63,348 nucleotides of DNA from Gammaproteobacteria bacterium (lineage in GTDB: Bacteria; Actinomycetota; Acidimicrobiia; Spongiisociales; UBA4744), in assembly GCA_011682695.1 (NCBI GenBank), contig JAACED010000009.1:1-63348 (forward strand), written 5' to 3'. Positions within the stretch are counted from its first letter, which is position 1. The number at the start of each line of letters is the position of its first letter. Below the pieces are notes generated by a model that made no database searches, had not been told where the DNA came from, and saw nothing but the letters and a program-made list of their open reading frames with translations. The position numbers were made by a program, and so were the translations under genes. Shown piece by piece: positions 39,632-50,786 of the stretch.

Positions 39632-42600
39632 ATGCCGGCGCCACTCACACCTCTCGTACGCGCTTGGCGCCCCGAACTCATGCCTCCGGTCCCCGGCCGA
39701 GTCGCGGTGGCGGTGGCTGGGCGCGCCTTCATGCTCGCCGGGCTTGCCTCGCGTGCCTCCGGTCCGGTGCTCGCTCTGGTGCCGGGAGAACGAGAGGCTG
39801 AAGAACTCGCAGACGACCTCGGCCTCTTCACCGAGCACGTCGTGCTCCTCCCCGCGTGGGAGACCCTCCCCTTCGAGCATGTCTCCCCGAATGAAGAGAC
39901 GATGGCGAGACGGTCGCAGGCTCGCCACACCCTGATCCACGGGACACGCGGGGCCGTCATCATCGCCTCGGCGCGAGCCGCTGCGCAGCGGCTCAGTCCT
40001 TCACCCGTCGCCCCGATCGTCGCCCGTGCCGGTGATGACCTGCCGTTCGACCAGCTCGTCGCCGACCTGGGTGCTGTGGGCTACCTGCGGGTGGCCCGCG
40101 TCGAGGCTCGCGGAGAGTTCACCGTTCGTGGCGGCATCATCGACGTGTTTCCCGCCCAGGGGGGCGTGCCAATCCGTCTCGACTTCTGGGGAGATCACGT
40201 AGAGAGCGTGCGAACGTTCTCGGTGTCGTCGCAGCGTTCGGAGCGCGACGCGGACGAGCTCGTCGCATTTCCGTGCCGAGAGGTGCGTCCGGACGGAGAC
40301 ATGGTCGCGCTCGCAGCCAATCTGGTCGGTACCGAGACGTGGGCCGCAGCGACATGGGACCGCATCGCCGAGAGGGTGATCTTCCCCGGAATCGAGTCGT
40401 GGCTCCCATGGCTGGCTCCTCAGCGGACCATCCTGTCCGAAATGCCGCCCGGCGGGACCATGGTCGTGTTCGACCCGGTTGCGGTCATGGACCGGGCGAG
40501 GGACCTTGCAGCGGAGGAGAGCGACCTTGCAGAGGCGCTCGCGCCGACCTGGGGTCTCAGCGCCCCGGCCGACCATCCGCCGCTCTATCTGCATCTGCCG
40601 ATCGAGGATCATCGCGCGCTGCTCGCTCCGCCCATCGCCACGGGTCCCGACGACACCGTGATGCGGGTGAGTGGACTCGATGCGACGCCCGGTGATGTCG
40701 AGTCCGTGGTCGGGGCGCTCTCCCGGCTCATCGCGTCCGGGACAACCACCGTCGTGGCGATGGACGGTGATGCAGCCGCCGATCGGGTCGCCAGAGTCTT
40801 GAGTGCCGGCGGAATCGATCTGCCGCGAAGGGACTGCTTGGAGGTCGCGGAGTCGGCGGTGCTCGGCACGGGGATCCATCACGGGTTCCGCATCGTCGAC
40901 ACCGGCGTCGCCGTGTTCGGGGAGCAATCGATTGCCGGCCGTCGAAGAGCGCACCGCCGAGTCGGCAGGAGGGTTTCTGTCGCCGAGACGGCTACCTTCC
41001 GAGATCTACGAGAGGGTGACTACGTCGTGCACTACCGGCACGGCATCGGCAGATTCGAGGGCCTCGTCGCCAAGACGGTCGCAGGTGTTGAGCGCGACTA
41101 CCTGATCGTTGCCTATGCGGCCGGTGACAAGCTGTACGTGCCGACGGACCAACTGGATGCGATCCGCCGCTACACGGGCGGTGAGAAGCCGAGGGTCTCG
41201 AGGATGGGCGGAGCCGACTGGTCGGCGACCAAGGCCAGAGTACGCAAGGCGGTCGCGGCGATCGCCGAGCAGGTCGTCAGCCTGCATCGTGCGAGGGCGA
41301 CCGCGTCGGGCCACGCCTTCGGCCCCGACGGGCCGTGGCAGCGGGAACTGGATGCAGCGTTCCCATTCGAGGAGACTCCCGATCAGCTGCAGGCGATAGA
41401 AGACGTCAAAGCGGACATGCAGTCCGAGCGCCCGATGGACCGGCTCGTCTTTGGCGATGTGGGATTCGGAAAAACGGAGATCGCGGTGCGGGCAGCGTTC
41501 CGCGCGGCCACCGGAGGACGCCAGACCGCCGTGCTCTGTCCGACGACGCTGCTTGCACAGCAGCACTTCCAGACCTTCGCCGAACGGTTCGACTCGTTCC
41601 CGATACGCGTCGCCATGCTCAGCCGCTTCCTCAGTGCCAGAGAGCAGAAGAGCGTCGTACGCAAACTCGCCACCGGCGAGATCGATGTGGTCATCGGAAC
41701 ACATCGGCTACTCAGCGAAGACATCCACTTCAAGGACCTCGGCCTGCTCGTCGTGGACGAAGAGCAGCGGTTCGGCGTCGGAGCCAAGGATGCGATCAAA
41801 GGCCTGCGCGTCGGCGTGGACGTGCTGACGCTGACGGCCACACCGATACCTCGCACCCTCGAGATGGCACTCACCGGCATCCGGGATGTGAGCCACATTC
41901 GGACCGCGCCGGAAGACCGCCACCCGATCCTCACCTACGTGGGGCCGCTGGAGGAGCGGTCCGTGTCGGCCGCGATTCGGCGCGAGCTGCTCAGGGAGGG
42001 ACAGGTCTTCTACGTGCACAACAGGGTGCAGTCGATCGACCGGGCCGTCGCCAGACTTCGCGAGCTGGTTCCGAACGCTCGCTACGCCGTCGCCCACGGG
42101 CAGATGAGCGAAGGTCAGCTGGAGCAGGTGATGCTCGATTTCTGGAATCACCGGTACGACGTACTCGTCGCCACCACGATCATCGAGTCGGGTCTCGACC
42201 TGCCGATGGTCAACACGTTGCTCGTCGAGCGGGCAGACCTGCTCGGTCTCGCCCAGCTGTACCAGCTCAGAGGAAGGGTCGGGCGGTCCAGTCAGCGGGC
42301 GTACGCCTACCTCTTCCATCCGCCGGAGCAGTCTTTGAGCGAGGAGGCACGGCGGCGGCTGCGCTCGATCGGCGAGCACACCGAACTCGGGTCGGGATTC
42401 GACGTGGCGCTGCGGGACCTGGAGATCAGGGGGGCCGGAAGCATCCTCGGCGAAGTGCAGTCCGGGCACATCGCCGCCGTCGGCTTCGACCTGTATGCGA
42501 GACTCGTCGCAGAAGCGGTCGGGGAGCTCGAAGGGAGGCCGGCGTCTGAAGATCGCCCGGCAGAAGTCCGCATCGAGATCCCCGTCAACGCCTACCTGGC

Positions 42601-43012
42601 CGAAGAGTTCATCCCCGACCAGGAAGCCCGACTGGAGGCGTACCGTCGTCTCGCCACCGCCACGACCGTGAGTCAGGTGGCCGATGTCGCCGCCGAGTGG
42701 AAAGATCGCTACGGGCCATGGCCGGGGGCCGTCGATGCGCTCTTGGCGGTGGCGGAACTACGTGCAGAGGCGCTGCGGATCGGTCTCAGCGAGATCGTCT
42801 CACTCGGACGCGAGGTGCGACTCGCCCCGGTCGACCTGTCGATATCACAAGAGGTCAGGCTGCAGCGCATTGCCCCGAAGGCGGTGCTGCGTGCCACCGA
42901 GAACGCGCTGTTCCTGCCTTCCCCACCACCCGAGCGGATCGTCGAGACGCTGAGTGCCTTCGTCCGTCAGATGTGGCCCGAGACTCACGACGACACGACC
43001 CGGCAGAAGTGA
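39632..43012 (+). CDS. mfd: Transcription-repair coupling factor
   Basis: This 1126-aa ATP-driven translocase removes stalled RNA polymerase and recruits UvrA. The N-terminal UvrB-like region shows LPAWETLPFEHVSPNEET. The RNA polymerase-interaction domain begins near EGDYVVHYRHGIGRFEGL. Helicase motifs follow: DVGFGKTEIAVRAAF (Walker A, about residue 606), DEEQRFGVGAKD, LTLTATPIPRTLEMAL, VATTIIESGLDLP and QLRGRVGRSSQRAYAY. The TRCF C-terminal domain ends the protein. ATG 39632 gives normal family length; TACCCT lies 10 nt upstream and there is no ribosome site, so it may be leaderless. Confidence 0.95.
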   Translation: MPAPLTPLVRAWRPELMPPVPGRVAVAVAGRAFMLAGLASRASGPVLALVPGEREAEELADDLGLFTEHVVLLPAWETLPFEHVSPNEETMARRSQARHTLIHGTRGAVIIASARAAAQRLSPSPVAPIVARAGDDLPFDQLVADLGAVGYLRVARVEARGEFTVRGGIIDVFPAQGGVPIRLDFWGDHVESVRTFSVSSQRSERDADELVAFPCREVRPDGDMVALAANLVGTETWAAATWDRIAERVIFPGIESWLPWLAPQRTILSEMPPGGTMVVFDPVAVMDRARDLAAEESDLAEALAPTWGLSAPADHPPLYLHLPIEDHRALLAPPIATGPDDTVMRVSGLDATPGDVESVVGALSRLIASGTTTVVAMDGDAAADRVARVLSAGGIDLPRRDCLEVAESAVLGTGIHHGFRIVDTGVAVFGEQSIAGRRRAHRRVGRRVSVAETATFRDLREGDYVVHYRHGIGRFEGLVAKTVAGVERDYLIVAYAAGDKLYVPTDQLDAIRRYTGGEKPRVSRMGGADWSATKARVRKAVAAIAEQVVSLHRARATASGHAFGPDGPWQRELDAAFPFEETPDQLQAIEDVKADMQSERPMDRLVFGDVGFGKTEIAVRAAFRAATGGRQTAVLCPTTLLAQQHFQTFAERFDSFPIRVAMLSRFLSAREQKSVVRKLATGEIDVVIGTHRLLSEDIHFKDLGLLVVDEEQRFGVGAKDAIKGLRVGVDVLTLTATPIPRTLEMALTGIRDVSHIRTAPEDRHPILTYVGPLEERSVSAAIRRELLREGQVFYVHNRVQSIDRAVARLRELVPNARYAVAHGQMSEGQLEQVMLDFWNHRYDVLVATTIIESGLDLPMVNTLLVERADLLGLAQLYQLRGRVGRSSQRAYAYLFHPPEQSLSEEARRRLRSIGEHTELGSGFDVALRDLEIRGAGSILGEVQSGHIAAVGFDLYARLVAEAVGELEGRPASEDRPAEVRIEIPVNAYLAEEFIPDQEARLEAYRRLATATTVSQVADVAAEWKDRYGPWPGAVDALLAVAELRAEALRIGLSEIVSLGREVRLAPVDLSISQEVRLQRIAPKAVLRATENALFLPSPPPERIVETLSAFVRQMWPETHDDTTRQK

Positions 43013-43076
43013 GCTGCTCACTTTCCTGGTTGTCGTCTCCCCTGCCTACTATTCAACAGTCAGAAAGGTGAAATCC

Positions 43077-43984
43077 GTGCGCAAGTTCCTCGTCCTCCTC
43101 TTCATCGTCGCCCTCGTGGCCTCGGCATGCTCCGGTTCGGGCAAGGCCGTGGCGACCGTCAATGGCGTTCCGATCAGTCTTGCCGAAGTCGGGGAGCTTG
43201 CTCCGCCGAGCGACACCATGGACACCACGACGTTCAACGACAACCTGAGAAACCTCATCGTCGAACAGGTCGTTCTGCAGGCCGCAGAGCAAGAGTGGAG
43301 CATCACGATGGACTCCGGCGCCATCGACGACCGATACGACGAAATGGTGAATTCCATCGACGGCGATATCGATGAATACCTCTCCGGCAAGGGTGTCACG
43401 ACAGCGACGCTTCGTCATGTCGCGATCCAGCAGGTGCTCGGCGCAGCCATCGACGAGCAGCTTTCGGCTCAGATAGGACCGATCTCCGATGAAGACCTGC
43501 AGAACGCCTACGAGGGAGCCAAGCAGGCCCAGGCCAACGTGTGCGTTCACCACATCCTCGTCGACACCGAGGAGGAGGCGAACGTCGTGATCGATCGGAT
43601 CAATGCAGGCGAGACCTTCGAAGATGTCGCGGTCGAGGTCTCGAAGGATCCGGGATCCGGTGAGCAGGGCGGCGACCTCGGTTGCAGAGCTCCTTCGGCC
43701 TACGTACCGACGTTCGCCGACGCCATTCTCAAAGCGCCCGTCGGGGAGCTGTACGGACCGGTCGAATCGGAGTACGGGTTCCACGTGATCAGGGTCGATT
43801 CACGTGATGTCCCCGCATTCGAGGAGCTCAAGAGCCAGCTCGAAGAACAGATCAAACGCCAGCAAGGCGCAGCGTTGTTCACCGACTGGATCACGAGCAA
43901 GCTCGACGCCGCCACGATCGAAGTCGAGTCCAAGTACGGCACCTGGACGGGAGCGCCCGACTACACGATCAGCCCACAGGCCTG

Positions 43985-43985
<1 letters not shown>
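43077..43985 (+). CDS. prsA: PrsA/SurA-like peptidyl-prolyl isomerase lipoprotein
   Basis: This 302-aa exported foldase has a lipoprotein signal (RKFLVLLFIVALVASAC, Cys at about 18), an N-terminal SurA-like helical region starting VATVNGVPISLAEV, and one parvulin domain: CVHHILVDTEEEANVVIDRI, FEDVAVEVSKDPGSGEQGGD and YGPVESEYGFHVIRVD. GTG 43077 is preferred, with AAAGGTGA upstream; GTG 43068 is possible. It sits between mfd and mazG as in many actinobacteria, and its stop shares one base with the mazG start. Confidence 0.88.
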
Positions 43986-46738
<2,753 letters not shown>

Positions 46739-46739
<1 letters not shown>

Positions 46740-47128
46740 TGACGAGGGGATCGCGCGTCGCCATCCTGGCCGTTGTCGGCCTGGTCGTGGTGGGCGCGGT
46801 CCTCGTGACGAACGTCCTGCCCATCCGCAGTCTGGTGGCGGAGCAACGGCGCGTCGAGCTTGCCCGCGAACAGCTCAGCGCACTGCAGGAAGCGAATGCG
46901 CGTCTGCAGGCGTCCGCCGAGTTTCTCTCCTCGGACGCAGGTGTAGAGATGGTCGCTCGGCGCGATTTCGGACTGGTTCGACCGGGTGAGACCGCCTACG
47001 TGGTCGTCGACCCCGACGACAAAGGCTTTACGCCCGAGGTGCCGAAGACGGCCGTGAAACCCGAGCAGCCGCGGCCGTGGTGGCAACAAGTCTGGGATTT
47101 CGTCACCGGTCACGATCTGACGGGATGA
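46739..47128 (+). CDS. ftsB: FtsB/DivIC-family septum formation initiator
   Basis: This 129-aa bitopic protein has one N-terminal membrane helix (VAILAVVGLVVVGAVLVTNV), then a coiled coil (LVAEQRRVELAREQLSALQE) and the DivIC signature region (VEMVARRDFGLVRPGETAYV). The Pro- and Trp-rich tail ends VWDFVTGHDLTG. The family bridges FtsL and FtsQ in the divisome. The position between eno and DUF501 is a conserved actinobacterial order. Confidence 0.87.
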
Positions 47129-47652
47129 TGGACGACCAGCAGGTGGTCGCGCTGCAACTGGAGCGCCCGCTGCGTGCCGCGGTCGAGGTCGTGTACCGAT
47201 GCCCGCTTGGTCTGCCGGTCGTCATCGCCGTGCCACCGCTGCTCGACGACGGGACACCGTTTCCCACGCGCTACTGGCTGTCCTGTCCCGCTGCACTTGC
47301 TCGTGTCGGCAGGATCGAGTCGGCGGGCGGAGTCAGGGCGATGGACCGTCGCATACGTCACGACACGGCGTTCGCAGCCGCGATGGCCGACACGAACCGA
47401 CGCTATGCGGCCGAACGCGATGCGTTGATCCCCGACGAGGTGACGCCTCGACCGTCCGGCGGCGTCGCGGGCGGTTCAGGAGGCGTGAAGTGTCTCCACG
47501 CCCACTACGCGGATCATCGCGCAGGCAACACCAACCCGGTGGGGGAGCTGGTCGCGCCGTGGGTCGAGCCGCTCGACTGTACCGAGCCGTGCGTGATCGA
47601 AGGACCCGACGGTGCCGCGGCGGTGAACCCAAGGTGGTCGGAGCCGCGCTGA
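47125..47652 (+). CDS. DUF501 family protein
   Basis: This 175-aa protein shows family marks YRCPLGLPVVIAVPPLLDDG, PFPTRYWLSCPAALARV and VKCLHAHYADHRAGNTNPVG. DUF501 proteins are widespread in Actinobacteria next to eno and divIC; their function is unknown. The conserved Cys in RCPLG, SCP and KCLH could bind metal. It starts at ATG 47125 overlapping the ftsB stop and ends the mfd-to-DUF501 run. Confidence 0.85.
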   Translation: MMDDQQVVALQLERPLRAAVEVVYRCPLGLPVVIAVPPLLDDGTPFPTRYWLSCPAALARVGRIESAGGVRAMDRRIRHDTAFAAAMADTNRRYAAERDALIPDEVTPRPSGGVAGGSGGVKCLHAHYADHRAGNTNPVGELVAPWVEPLDCTEPCVIEGPDGAAAVNPRWSEPR

Positions 47653-47698
47653 GCTGTCGGCGGCACGCGTCACATTCTCGCTCGCTGCGTTCTCACCC

Positions 47699-47747
47699 GT
47701 TCTCGTGACGGCTGCGTGGGATCATTCCCGTGAAGCGTCGCGAGAAC
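47699..47747. repeat. GTTCTCGT-ended palindromic repeat, copy 3
   Basis: This 49-bp element between DUF501 and the convergent VOC gene starts GTTCTCGTGACGG and ends CGCGAGAAC, with inner GTGGGATCATTCCCG. It matches copy 1 (37771-37818) in both the 5' arm and the core. Confidence 0.7.
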
Positions 47748-47774
47748 GGATCGATTGGTTCGCAGGCTGCCGGC

Positions 47775-48554
47775 TCAGAACCCGGCGAGAACGAAGAACA
47801 TGGCGCCCTGGGGGTCGGTGATCCCGGCGAACCGCCCCACGTCGGGGATGTCCCTCGCTGCGACGTCGACCGTGCCACCTGCGGCGACAGCCTTCTCGAG
47901 CGTCTCGTCGGTGTCCGCGACGGCGAAGTAGACGTCCCAGTGCGGCGGGACCGAACCCCACTGCTCCTTGATCTGCATCAGCCCGGCGACGGGCCGTCCG
48001 GCGAGGTTGAAGGTCGTGTACGGGCCGTCCGGCATCTCCTCGGTGTGGGTTGTCACCCCCAGGACGGCCGCGTAGAAGTTCTTTGCTGCATCGACGTCAT
48101 GCACCTGGAGTTCATTCCACGTGCGGGTTCCCGGCTCGTTGGCGAGCATCGCGCCGAAGTGCTTGCGCGGTTCCCAGAAAGAGATGAACGCTCCGGCGGC
48201 GTCTCTGACGATCGTCATGCGGCCTGCGTCCTCGACGTCGAACGCCGGGAGCAAGATGGTCCCGCCCGCGTCGGTCGCCATCGCAGCCGCCTCGTCGGCG
48301 CTCGCCACGGTGATGTAGGTGATCCAGTGCGGGGGAGTGCCGGCTTCGCGTTGCTCAGGTCCCATCTGGAACAGCGCGGCGACCGGCTTGCCTCTCAGCA
48401 GACACATCGTGGAGGCGCTCTCCTCGCCTGCCGGCTCGTCTTCATACGACCACCCGAAGATCGCCCGGTAGAAGTCCTTCGCCCCCTGGAGGTCCGTGGT
48501 CGCAAGCTCGACCCACGATGGCGTACCGGGCGGGTAGGACGAGAACTCGGCCAT
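47775..48554 (-). CDS. VOC/glyoxalase-fold protein, two domains
   Basis: This 259-aa protein has two similar VOC modules: PSWVELATTDLQGAKDFYRA with IFGWSYEDE, and RTWNELQVHDVDAAKNFYAA with VLGVTTHTEE. Each ends in an FFVLAGF- or SFWEPRKHFG-type strand. Such tandem proteins are common in Actinobacteria; some are hydroxylases or antibiotic-binding proteins, and the substrate is unknown here. ATG 48554 is preceded by GGAGGA. Confidence 0.82.
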   Translation of the reverse strand: MAEFSSYPPGTPSWVELATTDLQGAKDFYRAIFGWSYEDEPAGEESASTMCLLRGKPVAALFQMGPEQREAGTPPHWITYITVASADEAAAMATDAGGTILLPAFDVEDAGRMTIVRDAAGAFISFWEPRKHFGAMLANEPGTRTWNELQVHDVDAAKNFYAAVLGVTTHTEEMPDGPYTTFNLAGRPVAGLMQIKEQWGSVPPHWDVYFAVADTDETLEKAVAAGGTVDVAARDIPDVGRFAGITDPQGAMFFVLAGF

Positions 48555-48669
48555 GACATCCTCCCTGCGTCGACTCAGGATCCCGCCGAGTGACGCGTGG
48601 CGCGCGTCTCGACGACTGTGCATCACCCGGCAGGTTCCCGACTCCAACCTACCCGATCGGCCCGGCGAA

Positions 48670-49161
48670 TCAGGTGGAGATCGTGGCTCGCAACCGCGCC
48701 CAGGTGACCGCGAGGTCCTCGGGGAGGACTCGGGTGTCTCCGACGGTGGTCATGAAGTTCGCATCTCCCGACCAGCGGGGCACGAGGTGGAGATGGAAGT
48801 GGCCCGGCACGCCGGCTCCGGCCACCCGGCCGAGGTTGGCGCCGAGGTTGTAGCCGTCAGGGTGCATGGCCGTGTCGATGGCGTCCATGGCGCTGCCGAG
48901 GAGCCGCCAGACGTCCGCCTGCTCGTCGGCACTCAAGTCGGCGGGTCCCTCGACGTGGCGGAACGGGGCCAGCATGACGTGACCGGTCGTGTACGGGTAC
49001 CGGTTGAGCACCGTGAACCCGAACGATCCCCGCTCGAGGATCAGTGCCTCCTCGTCGGCGCCGGCGGGCAGCCGGCAGAAGAGGCATCCATCGGCATCGG
49101 GTTCGCCGGCGGTGGCGATGTATTCACTTCTCCAACCGGCCCACAGCATGTCCCAGGGCAT
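48670..49161 (-). CDS. HIT-family Ap4A phosphorylase-like protein
   Basis: This 163-aa HIT hydrolase or phosphorylase has the zinc-type start DGCLFCRLPAGADEEALILE, NRYPYTTGHVMLAPFRHVEG and the catalytic triad region GHFHLHLVPRWSGDANFM. The latter extends into GDTRVLPEDL, as in the mycobacterial Ap4A phosphorylase (Rv2613c-like). It probably acts on diadenosine tetraphosphate. The ATG lies 6 nt after TAGCCT, so the transcript looks leaderless. Confidence 0.87.
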   Translation of the reverse strand: MPWDMLWAGWRSEYIATAGEPDADGCLFCRLPAGADEEALILERGSFGFTVLNRYPYTTGHVMLAPFRHVEGPADLSADEQADVWRLLGSAMDAIDTAMHPDGYNLGANLGRVAGAGVPGHFHLHLVPRWSGDANFMTTVGDTRVLPEDLAVTWARLRATIST

Positions 49162-49167
49162 GATCGG

Positions 49168-49173
49168 AGGCTA
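49168..49173 (-). promoter_or_regulatory. Probable -10 of the leaderless HIT gene
   Basis: On the minus strand TAGCCT is followed by 6 nt and then the ATG at 49161, with no ribosome site. Confidence 0.5.
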
Positions 49174-49191
49174 CTCGCTCCCTCGAAGACA

Positions 49192-49248
49192 CTGCGAACC
49201 CTGGGCTCGTAGGTACCCTGAGGGTACCCCTGAGCCCAGGGTTCGCAG
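49192..49248. repeat. Nested palindromic repeat, copy 1
   Basis: This 57-bp element has perfect 17-bp arms (CTGCGAACCCTGGGCTC and its complement) and an inner palindrome GGTACCC TGA GGGTACC. A near copy in the opposite orientation is at 50734-50786. It lies between the HIT gene start and tRNA-Leu. Confidence 0.75.
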
Positions 49249-49268
49249 ATTGTTAGCCTCTTGTCATT

Positions 49269-49357
49269 GCCCGGGTGACGAAACCGGTAGACGTGGCGGA
49301 CTTAAAATCCGCTGCCCTTGAGAGGGCGTGTGGGTTCGATTCCCACCCCGGGCACCA
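49269..49357 (+). tRNA. tRNA-Leu (anticodon UAA)
   Basis: The acceptor stem is GCCCGGG with CCCGGGC, followed by discriminator A and an encoded CCA. The anticodon arm GCGGA CTTAAAA TCCGC has anticodon UAA (reading UUA). A long variable arm and the T-arm GTGGGTTCGATTCCCAC mark a class II leucine tRNA of 89 nt. The CCA end runs directly into GGAGG, the ribosome site region of the next gene. Confidence 0.96.
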
Positions 49358-49370
49358 GGAGGCACCACAC

Positions 49371-50009
49371 ATGACCGACGATCGCGACGACGCCTACTCG
49401 CGTGCGGCGCGCCGGTACGACCGTTTCATCGGACCGCTCGTGCGCCGGCTGCGCAGCATCGGTCTCGAGCTGTACCCACCCCGGCCGGGGATGACGGTGC
49501 TCGATGTCGGCTGCGGCACGGGGGCCCAGCTCGCCACATATCAGCAGGCAGGCTGCCGCGTGTCGTGCGTCGATCCCTCCTCGGCGATGCTCAGTGTTGC
49601 CCGGCGACGGCTCGGCGACGGAGCGGACATCCAAGAAGGAGACGGCACCGTACTTCCCTACGAGGACGGGACGTTCGACCTCGCCACGATCTCGTTCGTG
49701 CTGCACGAGCTGCCGGCCGCCGACCGCGTGGCCATCGTGGGAGAGATGCGAAGGGTCCTCAAGCCCGAAGGGCGCATCCTGATCGTCGATTTCCTGCCAG
49801 GCCCTTACCGAGGGATCAAAGGACTCCTCGTGCGGTCCGGGATCGTCGCCATCGAGTTCGGTGCCGGAGGTGACCACTGGCGTAACCACCGGGACTTCCT
49901 CGCTCGCGGGGCCGTGGCGGCGCTGGCCGACGCGCACCACCTCTCGGTTCGCGAGCAGCGGATCGCCGGTGGGGGAACCATCGGCGTGTCTCTGTTGGCT
50001 GCCGGCTGA
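49371..50009 (+). CDS. Class I SAM-dependent methyltransferase
   Basis: This 212-aa methyltransferase has AYSRAARRYDRFIGPLVRRL, the SAM loop MTVLDVGCGTGAQLATY, the acidic CVDPSSAMLSVARRR and the later EGDGTVLPYEDGTFDLATIS. The pattern resembles UbiE/COQ5-like members; the acceptor is unknown. AGGAGG sits right after the tRNA CCA, about 8 nt before ATG 49371, so the gene is probably expressed from the tRNA transcript. Confidence 0.85.
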   Translation: MTDDRDDAYSRAARRYDRFIGPLVRRLRSIGLELYPPRPGMTVLDVGCGTGAQLATYQQAGCRVSCVDPSSAMLSVARRRLGDGADIQEGDGTVLPYEDGTFDLATISFVLHELPAADRVAIVGEMRRVLKPEGRILIVDFLPGPYRGIKGLLVRSGIVAIEFGAGGDHWRNHRDFLARGAVAALADAHHLSVREQRIAGGGTIGVSLLAAG

Positions 50010-50014
50010 GTCTC

Positions 50015-50638
50015 CTACTCGCGCAGCCGGGGGTTCAGCGTGTACGTGCCGGTGGTCGAGGCGCTTGCCAGGACGTGGCCATCGATCGCCTTGCGCACGT
50101 CCACGCCGGTGAACGCACCGTCGACGGGCACATGGTCGACATCGAGCGCATACGCGGTGAAGACGTAGTGGTGCACGAGTGAGTCGTTCCACGGGGGGCA
50201 CGGCCCGTCGTATCCGTAGTAGTCCCCGCCCATGTCCTCATCACCGGCAAACCAGTTCGTGTAGTCGTTGATGCCGTGGCGACCGAACGGCGCCGCCGGC
50301 TCCTTGCCGCGAGGCACGACACCGTCGGAGCAGGAGCCCTCGGCGATCCCGCCCATGTTCGGGTCGACGTCGACGAGGACCCAGTGGAAGAAGTCGGTGC
50401 GCGGAAGGTCCGGTGGCACCTCACGATCCTCTTTGTTGACGTCGTCGGGCTTGGTCGGGACGACGGGGTCGTGGCAGATCAACGCCAGCGACCGTGTTCC
50501 CTCGGGAAGATCCGTCCACGTCAGTGCCGGATTCCGGTTCGGTCCGAACGTTGCGTGCGTGTCGGGATGCGGTACACAGAAGGCGAAATCGCCGGGGATC
50601 GGATGACCGTCTTCGAAACTCGAACTGCTCAGTCGCAT
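50015..50638 (-). CDS. YbhB/YbcL-family PEBP protein
   Basis: This 207-aa phosphatidylethanolamine-binding-fold protein has NRNPALTWTDLPEGTRSLAL, DFFHWVLVDVDPNMGGIAEG, GINDYTNWFAGDEDMGG and GYDGPCPPWNDSLVHHYVFT with the DPxxP/HxY-type ligand-pocket residues. It is longer than E. coli YbhB through inserted loops. The function in bacteria is not settled. ATG 50638 has GGAGGTGAT upstream, an excellent ribosome site. Confidence 0.87.
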   Translation of the reverse strand: MRLSSSSFEDGHPIPGDFAFCVPHPDTHATFGPNRNPALTWTDLPEGTRSLALICHDPVVPTKPDDVNKEDREVPPDLPRTDFFHWVLVDVDPNMGGIAEGSCSDGVVPRGKEPAAPFGRHGINDYTNWFAGDEDMGGDYYGYDGPCPPWNDSLVHHYVFTAYALDVDHVPVDGAFTGVDVRKAIDGHVLASASTTGTYTLNPRLRE

Positions 50639-50733
50639 GAGATCACCTCCACGCCGGAGGCTAGCGTCGTCGCCGGTCGGGCAGGAACACCGATCGCGGC
50701 CCCTCGGTGAGCCCGGTTGAGCCCGTTCCAGTT

Positions 50734-50786
50734 GAACCCTGGGCTCAGGGGTACCCTATGGGTACCTACGAACCCTGGGTTCGCAG
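50734..50786. repeat. Nested palindromic repeat, copy 2 (inverted)
   Basis: This is a 53-bp relative of 49192-49248 in reverse orientation, with GAACCCTGGGCTC, GGTACCC TAT GGGTACC and GAACCCTGGGTTCGCAG. It overlaps the last codons and the stop of the P-type ATPase gene. Confidence 0.72.

Noticed and set aside
49340-49357. tRNA-Leu 3' end as an integration site for the downstream segment
   Set aside because: I saw no second copy of the tRNA 3' end in the window and no integrase gene.
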